Assembly: GCF_001685015.1 (NCBI RefSeq)
Contig: NZ_MAYT01000032.1
Location: 6,639-70,638 of the forward strand
DNA: 64,000 nt
Origin: Pseudobacillus wudalianchiensis
GTDB taxonomy: Bacteria > Bacillota > Bacilli > Bacillales > Domibacillaceae
Reading direction: 5' to 3'
The notes below the pieces were generated by a model, which did not search any database, was not told the origin of the DNA, and saw only the letters and a list, made by a program, of their open reading frames with translations. A program made the position numbers and the translations under genes. This document shows, in pieces, positions 1 through 8,995 of this stretch (its first letter is position 1; each line of letters starts with the position of its first letter).

Positions 1-593
1 TTATTATCATTTTCCAGCCTGAGGTACGCCGTGCTTTAGAGCAGCTTGGGAGGGGAAGTCTTTTTTCTAGGAATGTAGTGCAGGAGGATAAAGAGCAGCG
101 CGATTTAATAGACGCTTTAATGAAGTCAGTTAGCTATATGGCTAAAAGACGGATAGGTGCTCTTATTTCCATAGAAAAAGAAACGGGCATGAATGATTAT
201 ATTGAAACGGGAATTCCGCTGCATTCCTCTATTACATCGGAATTACTCATTAATATCTTCATCCCTAATACCCCGCTTCATGATGGAGCAGTGATTATTC
301 AAAAAAACAAAATAGCTGCAGCAGCCTGTTATTTGCCTTTGTCAGAGAGCCCATTTATCTCAAAAGAATTGGGTACGAGACACAGGGCCGCAATGGGCAT
401 CAGTGAAGTGACTGACAGCATCACCATTGTTGTCTCTGAGGAAACCGGAGCCGTGTCCGTTACAAAGAACGGTGATTTGTTCCGTGATTTGTCCTCTGAG
501 GATTTTGAAAAACTTTTGATGCATGAGTTACTTAAAAAGGAAAGTGATTCCTCAGGCCGGTGGATCTGGAGGGGGAGAAAAAGCGATGGATAA
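1..593 (+). CDS. cdaA: Diadenylate cyclase CdaA, 5' end outside window
   Basis: This is the 3' part of cdaA, the membrane-anchored enzyme that joins two ATP into c-di-AMP. The frame is open from the window edge (first full codon at base 3), so the gene is cut, not broken; roughly the first 75 residues, which carry the membrane helices in this family, lie upstream. The two hallmark motifs of the DAC domain are visible: LHDGA at bases 276-290 and GTRHRAA at 372-392. It overlaps cdaR by 8 bases, which suggests translational coupling, and the order cdaA-cdaR-glmM-glmS is the classical Bacillus arrangement linking c-di-AMP to cell-wall precursor synthesis. Confidence 0.95.
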   Translation, partial: IIIFQPEVRRALEQLGRGSLFSRNVVQEDKEQRDLIDALMKSVSYMAKRRIGALISIEKETGMNDYIETGIPLHSSITSELLINIFIPNTPLHDGAVIIQKNKIAAAACYLPLSESPFISKELGTRHRAAMGISEVTDSITIVVSEETGAVSVTKNGDLFRDLSSEDFEKLLMHELLKKESDSSGRWIWRGRKSDG

Positions 594-1569
594 ATTTGTG
601 GAAAGCTCCTGGTTTGTACGTATCGTTGCTTTGCTTTTGACCATTTTACTGTACATATCTGTGAATTTCGGCGATTTTCAGTTAACTCAAAAGGCAGATG
701 ATTCTGCTCAGACTAACAGTGAAGTGATTACCGATGTCCCGGTTCAGGCATACTATGATACGGAAAACTTATTTGTTTCAGGCGTTCCAGATAAAGTGAA
801 GGTCGAACTGAAAGGCCCAAAAAGCATTATTGAATCAACAAAGCGACTAAGAGACTTTGAGCTCTTCATTGATTTAACTAACACAAGTATAGGGAAACAT
901 CGTGTTCCCATTAAATACAAGCAGCTTTCCGATAAATTGAAAGTAACCGTTATTCCAGAGACAGTCGATGTCACAATTGAAGAGAAGGTTTCTGATTACT
1001 TTGTCGTGAGCCCAGAATTCAATGACAATATGTTGGCGGAGGGATATCAGGAAGAAGCCGTTTCTGTTGATCCGAAGCGCGTAAAAGTGACTGGATCAAA
1101 AGCGGCGCTTAATAAAATTGTTTACGTGAAAGCGACTCTAGATGTGAAAGAAAAAGTCGATAAAGAAACAACCGGCACCGCGAAAGTACAAGTGTTGGAT
1201 GGTGACTTGAATAAGCTAGACGTTAAAATAGAACCTGAAACCGTTCAAGTATCCATTTCTGTCAAAAACCCAAGCAAAAAAATAGCGCTCAGGTTCTTCC
1301 CTAAAGGCACACCACCTAAGGGGATCAAAATTAGGTCTATTAAACCTGAGACAGAAGAAATTACGATTTACGGAAAAGAATCTATTTTGAGGGATATGGA
1401 AGAACTAGTTGTCCCGGTAGAAGTGGACAGTATAAAGAAAGACACAACACTTACTGTGCCAATTGAGATTGGCGAAGGGCTGAACTTTGTTTCCCCGCAG
1501 CTCGTAAAGGTAAAGGTGACAGTCGAAGGAAGTCCGGAAGGTGAACCAGAAAAGAAAAACGGTGAATAA
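586..1569 (+). CDS. cdaR: CdaA regulator CdaR (YbbR-domain protein)
   Basis: A 327-residue protein with one N-terminal membrane anchor (about residues 11-27) followed by an extracytoplasmic part made of repeated beta-rich YbbR domains. In Bacillus and Listeria CdaR binds CdaA and tunes c-di-AMP production. I place the start at the ATG at 586, not at the longer open frame, because a GGAGGGGG ribosome binding site stands just before it and the resulting protein begins MDKFVESSWFVRI, as known CdaR proteins do. The start lies inside the end of cdaA (8-base overlap). The C-terminus is charged and ends in EKKNGE. No broken or missing segment is seen. Confidence 0.93.
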   Translation: MDKFVESSWFVRIVALLLTILLYISVNFGDFQLTQKADDSAQTNSEVITDVPVQAYYDTENLFVSGVPDKVKVELKGPKSIIESTKRLRDFELFIDLTNTSIGKHRVPIKYKQLSDKLKVTVIPETVDVTIEEKVSDYFVVSPEFNDNMLAEGYQEEAVSVDPKRVKVTGSKAALNKIVYVKATLDVKEKVDKETTGTAKVQVLDGDLNKLDVKIEPETVQVSISVKNPSKKIALRFFPKGTPPKGIKIRSIKPETEEITIYGKESILRDMEELVVPVEVDSIKKDTTLTVPIEIGEGLNFVSPQLVKVKVTVEGSPEGEPEKKNGE

Positions 1570-1611
1570 CGCCGTTTGAACAGAAGGTAAAACAAAGGAG
1601 AGAATCGATAA

Positions 1612-2961
1612 ATGGGAAAGTATTTTGGAACTGATGGAGTAAGAGGAGTGGCAAATGCAGAATTAACACCCGAGCTTGCTTTTAAATTAGGCAGATTCGG
1701 CGGTTATGTGTTAACGAAGAATGCAGAGCGCCCGAAAGTCGTAGTAGGCCGTGACACTCGTATCTCCGGTCATATGTTAGAGGGAGCTCTTGTTGCTGGC
1801 CTCTTATCCATTGGGGCAGAAGTCATGCGTCTTGGCGTTATCTCTACACCAGGCGTCGCTTATTTAACAAAAGTGATGGATGCTCAGACAGGCGTAATGA
1901 TTTCAGCTTCTCACAATCCAGTCGGAGATAATGGCATTAAGTTTTTTGGTCCTGATGGATTCAAGCTATCTGATGAACAAGAAGCAGAGATCGAAGCCCT
2001 TCTTGATCAAGACACAGATAACCTGCCACGTCCGACCGGTGCTAATCTCGGACAAGTGAGCGATTATTTTGAAGGTGGACAAAAATACATCCAGTACTTG
2101 AAGCAGTCAGTAGATGAAGATTTCTCTGGTATTCATATTGCACTAGATTGTGCCCATGGTGCTACATCCTCACTAGCTCCGCATCTGTATGCTGATTTAG
2201 AGGCAGATATTTCAACGATGGGAACTTCTCCTAATGGACTAAACATTAATGACGGAGTCGGCTCTACACATCCAGAAGCACTTGCCGCTTTCTTACTAGA
2301 GAAAAAGGCAGATGTCGGTTTATCCTTTGATGGCGACGGGGATCGTTTGATTGCTGTTGATGAAAAAGGAAACATCGTAGACGGCGACCAAATTATGTTT
2401 ATTTGTGCGAAGTATATGCATGAACAAGGACAGTTAAAGCAGTCTGTCGTTGTCTCAACAGTTATGAGTAATCTCGGCTTTTACAAAGGACTAGAAGCGT
2501 TGGGCATTAAAAGTGTGCAGACAGCAGTCGGCGATCGCTATGTAGTGGAAGCGATGAAAAAAGACCAATATAACCTGGGCGGCGAGCAGTCTGGCCACAT
2601 TATTTTCTTAGATTACAATACAACAGGTGATGGCCTATTAACGGGTCTTCAGCTTATAAACATTATGAAAATGACGAAAAAGCCTTTATCAGAGCTTGCG
2701 GCAGAAATGAAGAAATACCCGCAAATCTTACAGAACGTACGAGTGACAGATAAATACAAAGTAACGGAAAATGAAAAAGTGAAAGCCGTTATTTCCGAGG
2801 TAGAAGCAGAAATGAACGGAAACGGACGGGTGCTTGTTCGCCCATCAGGTACAGAGCCGCTTGTTCGTGTGATGGTTGAAGCGCAAACCGAGGAGCAATG
2901 CCAAGCATTTGTTGAGCGGATTGCTGCTGTCGTAAAAGCGGAAATGGGCCTTGCTGAATAA
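1612..2961 (+). CDS. glmM: Phosphoglucosamine mutase GlmM
   Basis: GlmM converts glucosamine-6-phosphate to glucosamine-1-phosphate in UDP-GlcNAc synthesis. The 449-residue protein has the full set of family motifs: the phosphoserine loop SASHNP with the active serine at residue 100, the metal-binding loop DGDGDR, and the C-terminal phosphate-binding RPSGTEP. The length fits the family. It follows cdaR by 42 bases with an AAAGGAGAG ribosome binding site, so cdaA, cdaR and glmM probably form one transcript that ends at the hairpin just downstream. In Bacillus GlmM also binds and inhibits CdaA; that interaction cannot be read from sequence. Confidence 0.97.
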   Translation: MGKYFGTDGVRGVANAELTPELAFKLGRFGGYVLTKNAERPKVVVGRDTRISGHMLEGALVAGLLSIGAEVMRLGVISTPGVAYLTKVMDAQTGVMISASHNPVGDNGIKFFGPDGFKLSDEQEAEIEALLDQDTDNLPRPTGANLGQVSDYFEGGQKYIQYLKQSVDEDFSGIHIALDCAHGATSSLAPHLYADLEADISTMGTSPNGLNINDGVGSTHPEALAAFLLEKKADVGLSFDGDGDRLIAVDEKGNIVDGDQIMFICAKYMHEQGQLKQSVVVSTVMSNLGFYKGLEALGIKSVQTAVGDRYVVEAMKKDQYNLGGEQSGHIIFLDYNTTGDGLLTGLQLINIMKMTKKPLSELAAEMKKYPQILQNVRVTDKYKVTENEKVKAVISEVEAEMNGNGRVLVRPSGTEPLVRVMVEAQTEEQCQAFVERIAAVVKAEMGLAE

Positions 2962-3000
2962 ACAATAGGTTTCATCAGCAGGATATAGGGGAAAGAAAGA

Positions 3001-3029
3001 GAAGAGGCGCACATGTGCGTCTCTTTTTT
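3001..3029 (+). terminator. Intrinsic terminator of cdaA-cdaR-glmM
   Basis: An AAGAG-G-CGCAC stem pairs across an AT loop with GTGCG-T-CTCTT and is followed by six T. It closes the upstream operon before the separate glmS promoter. Confidence 0.8.
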
Positions 3030-3076
3030 CATATACATGTAATAATATTGGCATTCCATTACAAAAAAAATATCAG

Positions 3077-3106
3077 TTGACGACGAGAAATTGATTAGTG
3101 TATGAT
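3077..3106 (+). promoter_or_regulatory. Sigma-A promoter for glmS
   Basis: TTGACG at 3077-3082 and TATGAT at 3101-3106 are separated by 18 bases. Transcription would start near 3113 and produce a leader that carries the complete ribozyme. Confidence 0.6.
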
Positions 3107-3171
3107 AATCCTGTTTTACAGAAACAGTAAAGAAAGGAGAGGAGTCTATTTTATAACTATTTGTTTTATAA

Positions 3172-3330
3172 AGCGCCTGAACTAGCAGGAGAGAGCCTAG
3201 CTAGTTGACGAGGAGGAGGTTTATCGAAATGTTCGGCGGATGCCTCCCGGTTGATGACCGCACAACCGACAGTCCTTCCTTAAATCGCAGGGGTAACCTT
3301 GCGGACAAAGGGAATGGAAATGCGGAGAGA
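3172..3330 (+). promoter_or_regulatory. glmS ribozyme: glmS ribozyme (glucosamine-6-phosphate-activated)
   Basis: The conserved core is read directly: GCGCCTGAACT at 3173-3183 just after the expected cleavage point, GACGAGGAGGAGGTTTATCGA, CGGCGGATGCCTCCCGG, and GGGTAACCTTGCGGACAAAGG in the 3' domain. Self-cleavage is expected between bases 3172 and 3173. When glucosamine-6-phosphate is abundant the RNA cuts itself and the downstream message is degraded, giving feedback control of glmS. The 3' limit is approximate. Confidence 0.95.
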
Positions 3331-3409
3331 AAAAAGAGAATATAAAAAAAGAAGAGCGGCAAATAAGCGCTCTGCTTTTGCCTGCCTTCTTTATAGGAGG
3401 AACTATTGT

Positions 3410-5212
3410 ATGTGCGGAATTGTTGGTTATATCGGCTTTAAGGATGCAAAGGAAATCTTGCTGAGCGGTCTGGAGAAACTTGAATACCGTGGCTATGACT
3501 CTGCTGGTATTGCAATTAGAGATGCGCAAGATGTTCATGTTTTTAAAGAAAAAGGCCGGATTGCGGATTTACGGAAAGTCGTAGACGAAAATATTAGCAC
3601 AGTAACAGGAATTGGCCATACACGTTGGGCTACTCACGGTGTGCCAAGCAGAGAAAATGCACACCCTCATCAAAGTTTTTCTGGGCGGTTCACACTCGTT
3701 CACAACGGAGTAATCGAAAACTATGAACAGCTTAAGAAAGAATACTTGCTGGATGTGCCATTGAAGAGTGACACGGATACAGAAGTAATTGTTCAATTGA
3801 TTGAACTTTTTGCGCTAGAAGGCCTTGAAACAGAAGCAGCCTTTCGTAAAACGCTGCAGCTGCTAAAAGGTTCTTACGCCATTGGGATGCTGGATAGAGA
3901 AGAGCCAGACACGATTTTCGCGGCTAAAAACAAAAGCCCACTTCTTGTTGGACTTGGAGAAGGCTTTAACGTCATTGCCTCTGATGCTATGGCCATGATT
4001 CAGGTAACAGACCAATTTGTAGAATTGATGGACAAAGAGGTTGTCATCGTAACAAAAGAAAAAGTAACGATTGAAAACTTGAATGGTGACGAAATCCAAC
4101 GTGCTCCATACACAGCGGAGCTAGATGCCAGCGATATTGAAAAAGGTACGTATCCACATTACATGCTAAAAGAAATTGACGAGCAGCCGCTTGTGATGAG
4201 AAAGCTTATTCAAGCATATCAAAACGAACAAGAAGAGCTGACGGTGGATGAAAATATTATTGAAGCGCTAAAAGGCGCAGACCGTTTATATATCATAGCT
4301 TGCGGAACGAGCTACCATGCTGGACTCGTCGGCAAACAATATTTAGAAAAACTCGCAGAGATTCCGACAGAAGTACATGTAGCAAGTGAATTTGTCTACA
4401 ACATGCCGCTTCTGTCTAAAAACCCATTGTTTATTTTCATTTCCCAAAGCGGCGAAACAGCTGACAGCCGTGCTGTACTCGTAAAAGTAAAGGAAATGGG
4501 CTACAAAGCCTTAACAATCACAAATGTTCAAGGTTCTACGTTGTCTCGTGAAGCGGATTACACGCTATTGCTGCATGCAGGCCCTGAGATCGCTGTTGCT
4601 TCTACAAAGGCCTACACAGCCCAAGTCTCTGTACTAGCGATTCTAGCGAATGCTACGGCTGAATCACTCGGTATTAAGACAGAACTAGACCTTGTGCATG
4701 AACTCGGCATAGTGGCGAATGCAATGGAAATGCTTTGTGATACGAAAGATGAGTTCGAACAAATCGCTAGAGACTATCTCTCCACTACACGCAACTGCTT
4801 CTTCATCGGCCGCTCCATTGATTATTATGTTGGCCTTGAAGGTGCATTGAAGTTGAAAGAGATCTCTTATATACAGGCAGAAGGCTTTGCTGGAGGAGAG
4901 TTGAAGCACGGCACGATCGCTTTGATCGAAGATGGCATACCAGTCATTGCCATTACGACTCAAGAAAATGTAAACTTAAGCATTCGTGGTAATGTGAAGG
5001 AAGTAACGGCTCGCGGTGCGCACCCTTGCATTATCTCTATGAAAGGGCTAGAGAACGAAAACGACCGCTTCGTGATTCCGGCTGTTCATGAGCTTTTAAC
5101 ACCGCTTGTCGCTGTTGTGCCATTGCAGCTCATTGCTTACTATGCAGCATTGCACCGTGATTGTGATGTTGATAAGCCGCGTAACTTGGCGAAGAGTGTA
5201 ACAGTGGAATAA
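3410..5212 (+). CDS. glmS: Glutamine--fructose-6-phosphate aminotransferase GlmS
   Basis: GlmS makes glucosamine-6-phosphate from fructose-6-phosphate and glutamine, the committed step to amino sugars. The start is the ATG at 3410, with AGGAGG 10 bases upstream, because the mature enzyme must begin Met-Cys so that Cys2 can act as the N-terminal nucleophile (MCGIVGYIG). The open frame running back to 3299 lies in the ribozyme and is not coding. The 600-residue protein has the Ntn-hydrolase glutaminase domain (about 2-220) and two SIS isomerase domains, with the SQSGETADS sugar-phosphate loop and a C-terminal AKSVTVE as in known GlmS. Confidence 0.98.
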   Translation: MCGIVGYIGFKDAKEILLSGLEKLEYRGYDSAGIAIRDAQDVHVFKEKGRIADLRKVVDENISTVTGIGHTRWATHGVPSRENAHPHQSFSGRFTLVHNGVIENYEQLKKEYLLDVPLKSDTDTEVIVQLIELFALEGLETEAAFRKTLQLLKGSYAIGMLDREEPDTIFAAKNKSPLLVGLGEGFNVIASDAMAMIQVTDQFVELMDKEVVIVTKEKVTIENLNGDEIQRAPYTAELDASDIEKGTYPHYMLKEIDEQPLVMRKLIQAYQNEQEELTVDENIIEALKGADRLYIIACGTSYHAGLVGKQYLEKLAEIPTEVHVASEFVYNMPLLSKNPLFIFISQSGETADSRAVLVKVKEMGYKALTITNVQGSTLSREADYTLLLHAGPEIAVASTKAYTAQVSVLAILANATAESLGIKTELDLVHELGIVANAMEMLCDTKDEFEQIARDYLSTTRNCFFIGRSIDYYVGLEGALKLKEISYIQAEGFAGGELKHGTIALIEDGIPVIAITTQENVNLSIRGNVKEVTARGAHPCIISMKGLENENDRFVIPAVHELLTPLVAVVPLQLIAYYAALHRDCDVDKPRNLAKSVTVE

Positions 5213-5281
5213 AAGTAGGTTTTCATCAGGCTGTTTTTGCAGCTTTGAAATAAAGTCATAATGCATATAAAATGCAGTGAA

Positions 5282-5323
5282 AAAATACCTCTTTGGGTAA
5301 ACATATCCAAAGAGGTATTTTTT
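5282..5323 (+). terminator. Intrinsic terminator of glmS
   Basis: A long stem, AAAATACCTCTTTGG pairing with CCAAAGAGGTATTTT across a 10-base loop, runs straight into a T tract. Its symmetry may also stop transcription from the convergent MocR gene. Confidence 0.88.
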
Positions 5324-5394
5324 GATTAAGAGAATGAAAATACTTAAAGTGGAAAAACGGCTGAAAAAGGATTAAGGAAAGAGAGTTATCATCC

Positions 5395-6861
5395 TTAACT
5401 CGGTTTCACTTCTTGAAGATACAATTCCATAACCTTACAAAGCTCCATAATCCCCTGTTCAAGCTGTTGATTCTCTAGATAAGAGTAACTAATTCTTAAG
5501 TGGTTATATTTTGGTTCATTTGGATAACAAGCCGAACTAGGCAAAAATGACAGGTTGGATTGTTGTGCTTTTAAAAGCAGTTCATCTGTATTGCCGCTGC
5601 CAGGCAGAGACACCCAAATATTTAGCCCTCCCTTAGGCCTGATCCAGGTCACTCCTTCAGGTGCATATTTCTCTAACAAGGCAATTGTTTGATCTCTTCT
5701 TATTTCAAGGGCGATACGCAGCTTTTCTAAATGTGTGTTCATTCTAGTAGAACTCAAAAATGGAATTAGCGCTTTTTGTGTTAAAAGTGGGCTGCCCAGG
5801 TCCGTACAAGATTTCGATGTTAACAACCGCTGATGAATAGTCCCGTTTGAAACCATCGCCCCAATCCTGCAACTAGGTGCTAAAGCTTTGCTAAAGCCCT
5901 TTAAATAAATCACATGACCGCTCGTATCCAAAGATTTAATAGTGGGCGGGGGCGGGTTATGATCAAAATATATTTCATTCCATGAGTCATCCTCTACAAT
6001 AAGAAAGCCGTTTCTTTGTGCCAGTTCTACTAAATCTATTCTTCTCTTTTTACTTAAAACTGTGCCAGTTGGATTATGAAATGTAGGGATCGTATAAACA
6101 ACTTTTGGTTTTTTAGTTAAACAGAGAGAAGCTAAAATATCTGTTTGCATCCCTTCTCCGTCTACAGGGATAGGAATAATGTGAGCTCCTCGATTTCGAA
6201 AAACATCGAGTGCTGCCGTATAGGTGGGCGCCTCCGTAATCACAATGTCTCCAGGACCAATAAAAGTTCTTGCTACTAGATCGATTCCTTGCTGCACACC
6301 ACTTGTAATGATGATCTCTGAGCTTGTTGTTTTAAGCTCGCCATATCGTTGTAAATACTTTTTAATTGCTTCCCGAACTTCAGCATCTCCTTGAATAGGG
6401 CCGTAACGGGCTACAATTTGTGGGTCATCCTGCAAAACTTGGTTTATTTCTTTCGTCAAATAAGCGGAAGGGAGCAGTCCTGGATTTATAATGGCACTAG
6501 ATAGTTTAATTGCATTTTCCGGTCCCAAATTTAACATGTATTGTGAACGCTGAATATAGTCTGGAATGGCTAGCTGCCAATCAACATTTTTGCTTGTTCT
6601 CTTTTCAATCTTTTTCCTCTGCTCTTTCCGCCGAACAAAAGCTCCCTTTCCATGCTCTAAGCGAATATAGCCATTCTTCTCTAAAAGGGTATAAGCTTTG
6701 CTTACCGTAACAAAACTAACTTGATTTTCTTTTGAAAAGTTTCGGATTGAAGGCAATTGACTGTCTTCTTCTACAACACCTGAACGAATTCTCTCCGCTA
6801 GAATGTTGGCAATTTGATGAATTAACGATTGATCTGATTGACGGTTAAGATTGATTTTCAT
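5395..6861 (-). CDS. MocR/GntR-family regulator with aminotransferase-like domain
   Basis: The 488-residue protein has an N-terminal GntR winged helix (about residues 1-75, with LAERIRSG and the PSIRNFSKENQVSFVTVSKAY recognition region) joined by a basic linker to a fold-type I aminotransferase domain. The PLP-lysine segment YLKGFSKALAPSCRIG and the SGVQQGIDL segment are present. Such regulators sense PLP or PLP-amino acid adducts and control a neighbouring PLP-related gene. I choose the ATG at 6861, preceded by GGGAGA, over the GTG at 6885. It is divergent from a PLP-dependent decarboxylase, the likely target. The ligand is unknown. Confidence 0.85.
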   Translation of the reverse strand: MKINLNRQSDQSLIHQIANILAERIRSGVVEEDSQLPSIRNFSKENQVSFVTVSKAYTLLEKNGYIRLEHGKGAFVRRKEQRKKIEKRTSKNVDWQLAIPDYIQRSQYMLNLGPENAIKLSSAIINPGLLPSAYLTKEINQVLQDDPQIVARYGPIQGDAEVREAIKKYLQRYGELKTTSSEIIITSGVQQGIDLVARTFIGPGDIVITEAPTYTAALDVFRNRGAHIIPIPVDGEGMQTDILASLCLTKKPKVVYTIPTFHNPTGTVLSKKRRIDLVELAQRNGFLIVEDDSWNEIYFDHNPPPPTIKSLDTSGHVIYLKGFSKALAPSCRIGAMVSNGTIHQRLLTSKSCTDLGSPLLTQKALIPFLSSTRMNTHLEKLRIALEIRRDQTIALLEKYAPEGVTWIRPKGGLNIWVSLPGSGNTDELLLKAQQSNLSFLPSSACYPNEPKYNHLRISYSYLENQQLEQGIMELCKVMELYLQEVKPS

Positions 6862-6871
6862 ATTGTCTCCC

Positions 6872-6916
6872 ACTGTTATATTCACTCATTGACTGTTATA
6901 CATATCACTATATATC
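6872..6916 (+). promoter_or_regulatory. Direct-repeat operator and promoter between MocR gene and decarboxylase
   Basis: ACTGTTATA occurs twice, at 6872-6880 and 6892-6900, exactly 20 bases apart (two helical turns), the arrangement expected for a MocR dimer with two winged helices. The second copy overlaps a possible decarboxylase promoter, TTGACT at 6889-6894 and TATATC at 6911-6916. That geometry would let the regulator activate the decarboxylase and repress itself. Confidence 0.6.
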
Positions 6917-6967
6917 GTAAAAACAATGAGGAACAAGAAAAATTTGTTAAAAGGGGAAAAGTAGAAG

Positions 6968-8362
6968 ATGAATATCATGAACCAAGACCAAAAAGATTTT
7001 GAACGGATATTAACAGAAATCGTGCAGCATGCAACAAATTTTTATCAGGGCCTTGAAGAGAGAGATGTAGCGGTTCAATCCTATGACATGCCAAAAAATC
7101 AACTATCTACATCGGGTATTGGAGCAAGTGCAGCCCTTGAATATTTCACCCAACACTATGCTAAAGGCTTAAGCGCAAGTGCTGGTTCAAGATACTTAGG
7201 CTTCGTTACGGGGGGCTCTACACCTGCGTCCATTATAGGAGATTGGTTAGTTAGTATTTATGATCAAAATGCAGCTAGCTCACGGGATTCAATTGCCGGG
7301 TTGATTGAACTTGAAACGATTGACCTGTTAAAAGAGTTACTTCACTTAAGCCATGATTATAGCGGCACCTTCGTAAGTGGGGCCACCATGGCAAATTTCG
7401 TAGGTCTTGCTCAAGCAAGGCAATGGATTGCACATCACTATGGAAAAGATATTTCCATGGAAGGCCTGTACGATATTCCACCCATTAAAATTTTGAGCGG
7501 CGCTCCTCACTCCAGCGTTTTTAAAGCAGCTTCTATGCTGGGCATAGGGAGAAAATCTATTCATTCAATACCTTGTCAGGAAAATCGAGAGGCGATTGAT
7601 ATCGAAAAATTAAAGGAATTTCTTGAACAACAGAAAAGTGAGCCATGCATCGTTGTAGCCAATGCGGGAACAGTTAATACGGTAGACTATGACGATTTAG
7701 CTGCTATTGGGAAGCTTAAAAAGCACTACCGCTTTTGGTTACATATTGATGCGGCTTTTGGCGGTTTTGCTGCTTGTTCCCCTGCATATAGAGAATTAGT
7801 AGAAGGGATGGATGCTGCCGACTCTATTACAATTGATGCGCATAAATGGTTGAATGTTCCCTACGACTCTGCCATGCAATTTACTCGTCATAAGCAGCTT
7901 CAAGCGGAAGTATTTCAAAATAATGCTGCTTATCTCGGGGATGCAATTGAACATCCGGAGTTTTTTAATCTTACACCTGAAAATTCTAGAAGGTTCCGTG
8001 CCTTGCCAGCATGGTTTACGCTAAAAGCATACGGTAAAAGCGGCTACCAAAATCTTATTGAGCAAAATGTTGAACTAGCTAAACGCCTTGGGGAAAAAAT
8101 AAACAACAGCCAGGAGTTTAAACTGTTATCACCAGTAAGATTAAACGTTGTTTGCTTTTCTTTAAACAAAGAATCTATCACTGCTGAAATGAACAACCAA
8201 TTTCTTACTGCTTTAAACCAGCAAGGAAAAGTGTTTATGACGCCAACTATCTATAATGGCGTTCCTGCCATTCGTGCTGCTTTTAGCAATTGGCGCACAG
8301 AGGAAAAAGATATAAATATTATATGGGAAGCATTACGGTCAACAGCTCAATCCATGAAATAA
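6968..8362 (+). CDS. PLP-dependent group II decarboxylase (AADC/GAD-like)
   Basis: A 464-residue fold-type I PLP enzyme of the aromatic amino acid / glutamate decarboxylase superfamily, acting in the cytosol. Visible motifs are HIDAAFGGF, with the aspartate that contacts the PLP nitrogen, and DAHKWLN, with the PLP-binding lysine near residue 293. SGGA-type substrate loops cannot be matched to a known substrate, so the amino acid decarboxylated is not assigned; diaminobutyrate, tyrosine or a sulfonated amino acid remain possible. The gene is divergent from a MocR regulator with direct repeats in between, so it is probably induced by its own substrate. It is monocistronic. Confidence 0.82.
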   Translation: MNIMNQDQKDFERILTEIVQHATNFYQGLEERDVAVQSYDMPKNQLSTSGIGASAALEYFTQHYAKGLSASAGSRYLGFVTGGSTPASIIGDWLVSIYDQNAASSRDSIAGLIELETIDLLKELLHLSHDYSGTFVSGATMANFVGLAQARQWIAHHYGKDISMEGLYDIPPIKILSGAPHSSVFKAASMLGIGRKSIHSIPCQENREAIDIEKLKEFLEQQKSEPCIVVANAGTVNTVDYDDLAAIGKLKKHYRFWLHIDAAFGGFAACSPAYRELVEGMDAADSITIDAHKWLNVPYDSAMQFTRHKQLQAEVFQNNAAYLGDAIEHPEFFNLTPENSRRFRALPAWFTLKAYGKSGYQNLIEQNVELAKRLGEKINNSQEFKLLSPVRLNVVCFSLNKESITAEMNNQFLTALNQQGKVFMTPTIYNGVPAIRAAFSNWRTEEKDINIIWEALRSTAQSMK

Positions 8363-8818
8363 CTTTGTAAAAGAGAAGGGTTTGAATAGGATGAGAGAAG
8401 GGATAGAATTTCATTTCCTTGGAGCCATTTAATTAATCTTTTTGTGAAAATTAAACCTACTATTGTTATGATGGAGGAAAATGTACTTTCTAATTGTGGA
8501 ATAAATGTAAACGCTCAGTTCCATGCAAGGAGAATGACGGCAGGAGTATGAAATCAATAGTTAGACACTAAATCAAGTATATGATTTGTCGTTCTTGCGG
8601 CAGGTGTGATTCATGCAAATCACCAATCTATAACAATACGTATCCTTTTTTGATGTGTTTGTTTATTTCAAGTATGATTATTAATTTGGAATAGAGGAAC
8701 AGTAGGGAAAACAGCTGGTATGTATTCGACCCTGTGCTAATCATTAAGCTTTGTGGGTAAACTATGCTAGACTAAAAAATAGATCACAAGCTTGAAATAA
8801 AATGGAAAGAGGTAAACA
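8363..8818. other. Intergenic stretch without recognised gene
   Basis: About 450 bases of AT-rich sequence between the decarboxylase and the small Ser/Arg-rich gene. I see no convincing open frame with a ribosome binding site and no strong hairpin terminator for the decarboxylase. The 3' end should hold the promoter of the small gene, but no clear -35/-10 pair stands out. Confidence 0.5.
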
Positions 8819-8980
8819 ATGTTTAAAAAAATATTGAAGCAGCTTAAGCATCTTTCCCAAGGAAGCAGCGAGCGGAGAAGTGGTTATTATCGCCGGGGCA
8901 GTAGCAGCAGCCGACGGTATAAACGGTCACCGATGAGTGGAAGTAAATATTACAAGCGGAAGGGTCGAAGCAGCAGCTAA
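8819..8980 (+). CDS. Small basic Ser/Arg/Tyr-rich protein
   Basis: A 53-residue open frame starting at ATG 8819 with a GAAAGAGG ribosome binding site. The product begins MFKKILKQLKHLSQ, probably a short amphipathic helix, and then becomes a low-complexity tail of Ser, Arg, Lys, Tyr and Gly with runs such as SSSSRRYKRS and KGRSSS. It is strongly positive and probably disordered, so it could bind nucleic acid or acidic membrane. It ends 15 bases from the convergent protein kinase gene. The run of serines next to basic residues makes it a plausible kinase substrate, which is inference only. No function is assigned. Confidence 0.7.
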   Translation: MFKKILKQLKHLSQGSSERRSGYYRRGSSSSRRYKRSPMSGSKYYKRKGRSSS

Positions 8981-8995
8981 CTCTCTCCCTAACGG

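Noticed and set aside
1029-1060. Search for rRNA, tRNA, CRISPR and phage genes over the whole window
   Set aside because: No cloverleaf-like tRNA, rRNA core, spaced direct-repeat array, integrase or transposase was seen; the coordinates given are only a placeholder for a window-wide negative result.
3299-3409. N-terminal extension of the GlmS frame
   Set aside because: It lies within and after the glmS ribozyme; the mature enzyme needs Cys2 right after Met, and AGGAGG stands before 3410.
8506-8519. Catabolite-box-like TGTAAACGCTCAGT after the decarboxylase gene
   Set aside because: It lies between genes with no promoter to control.
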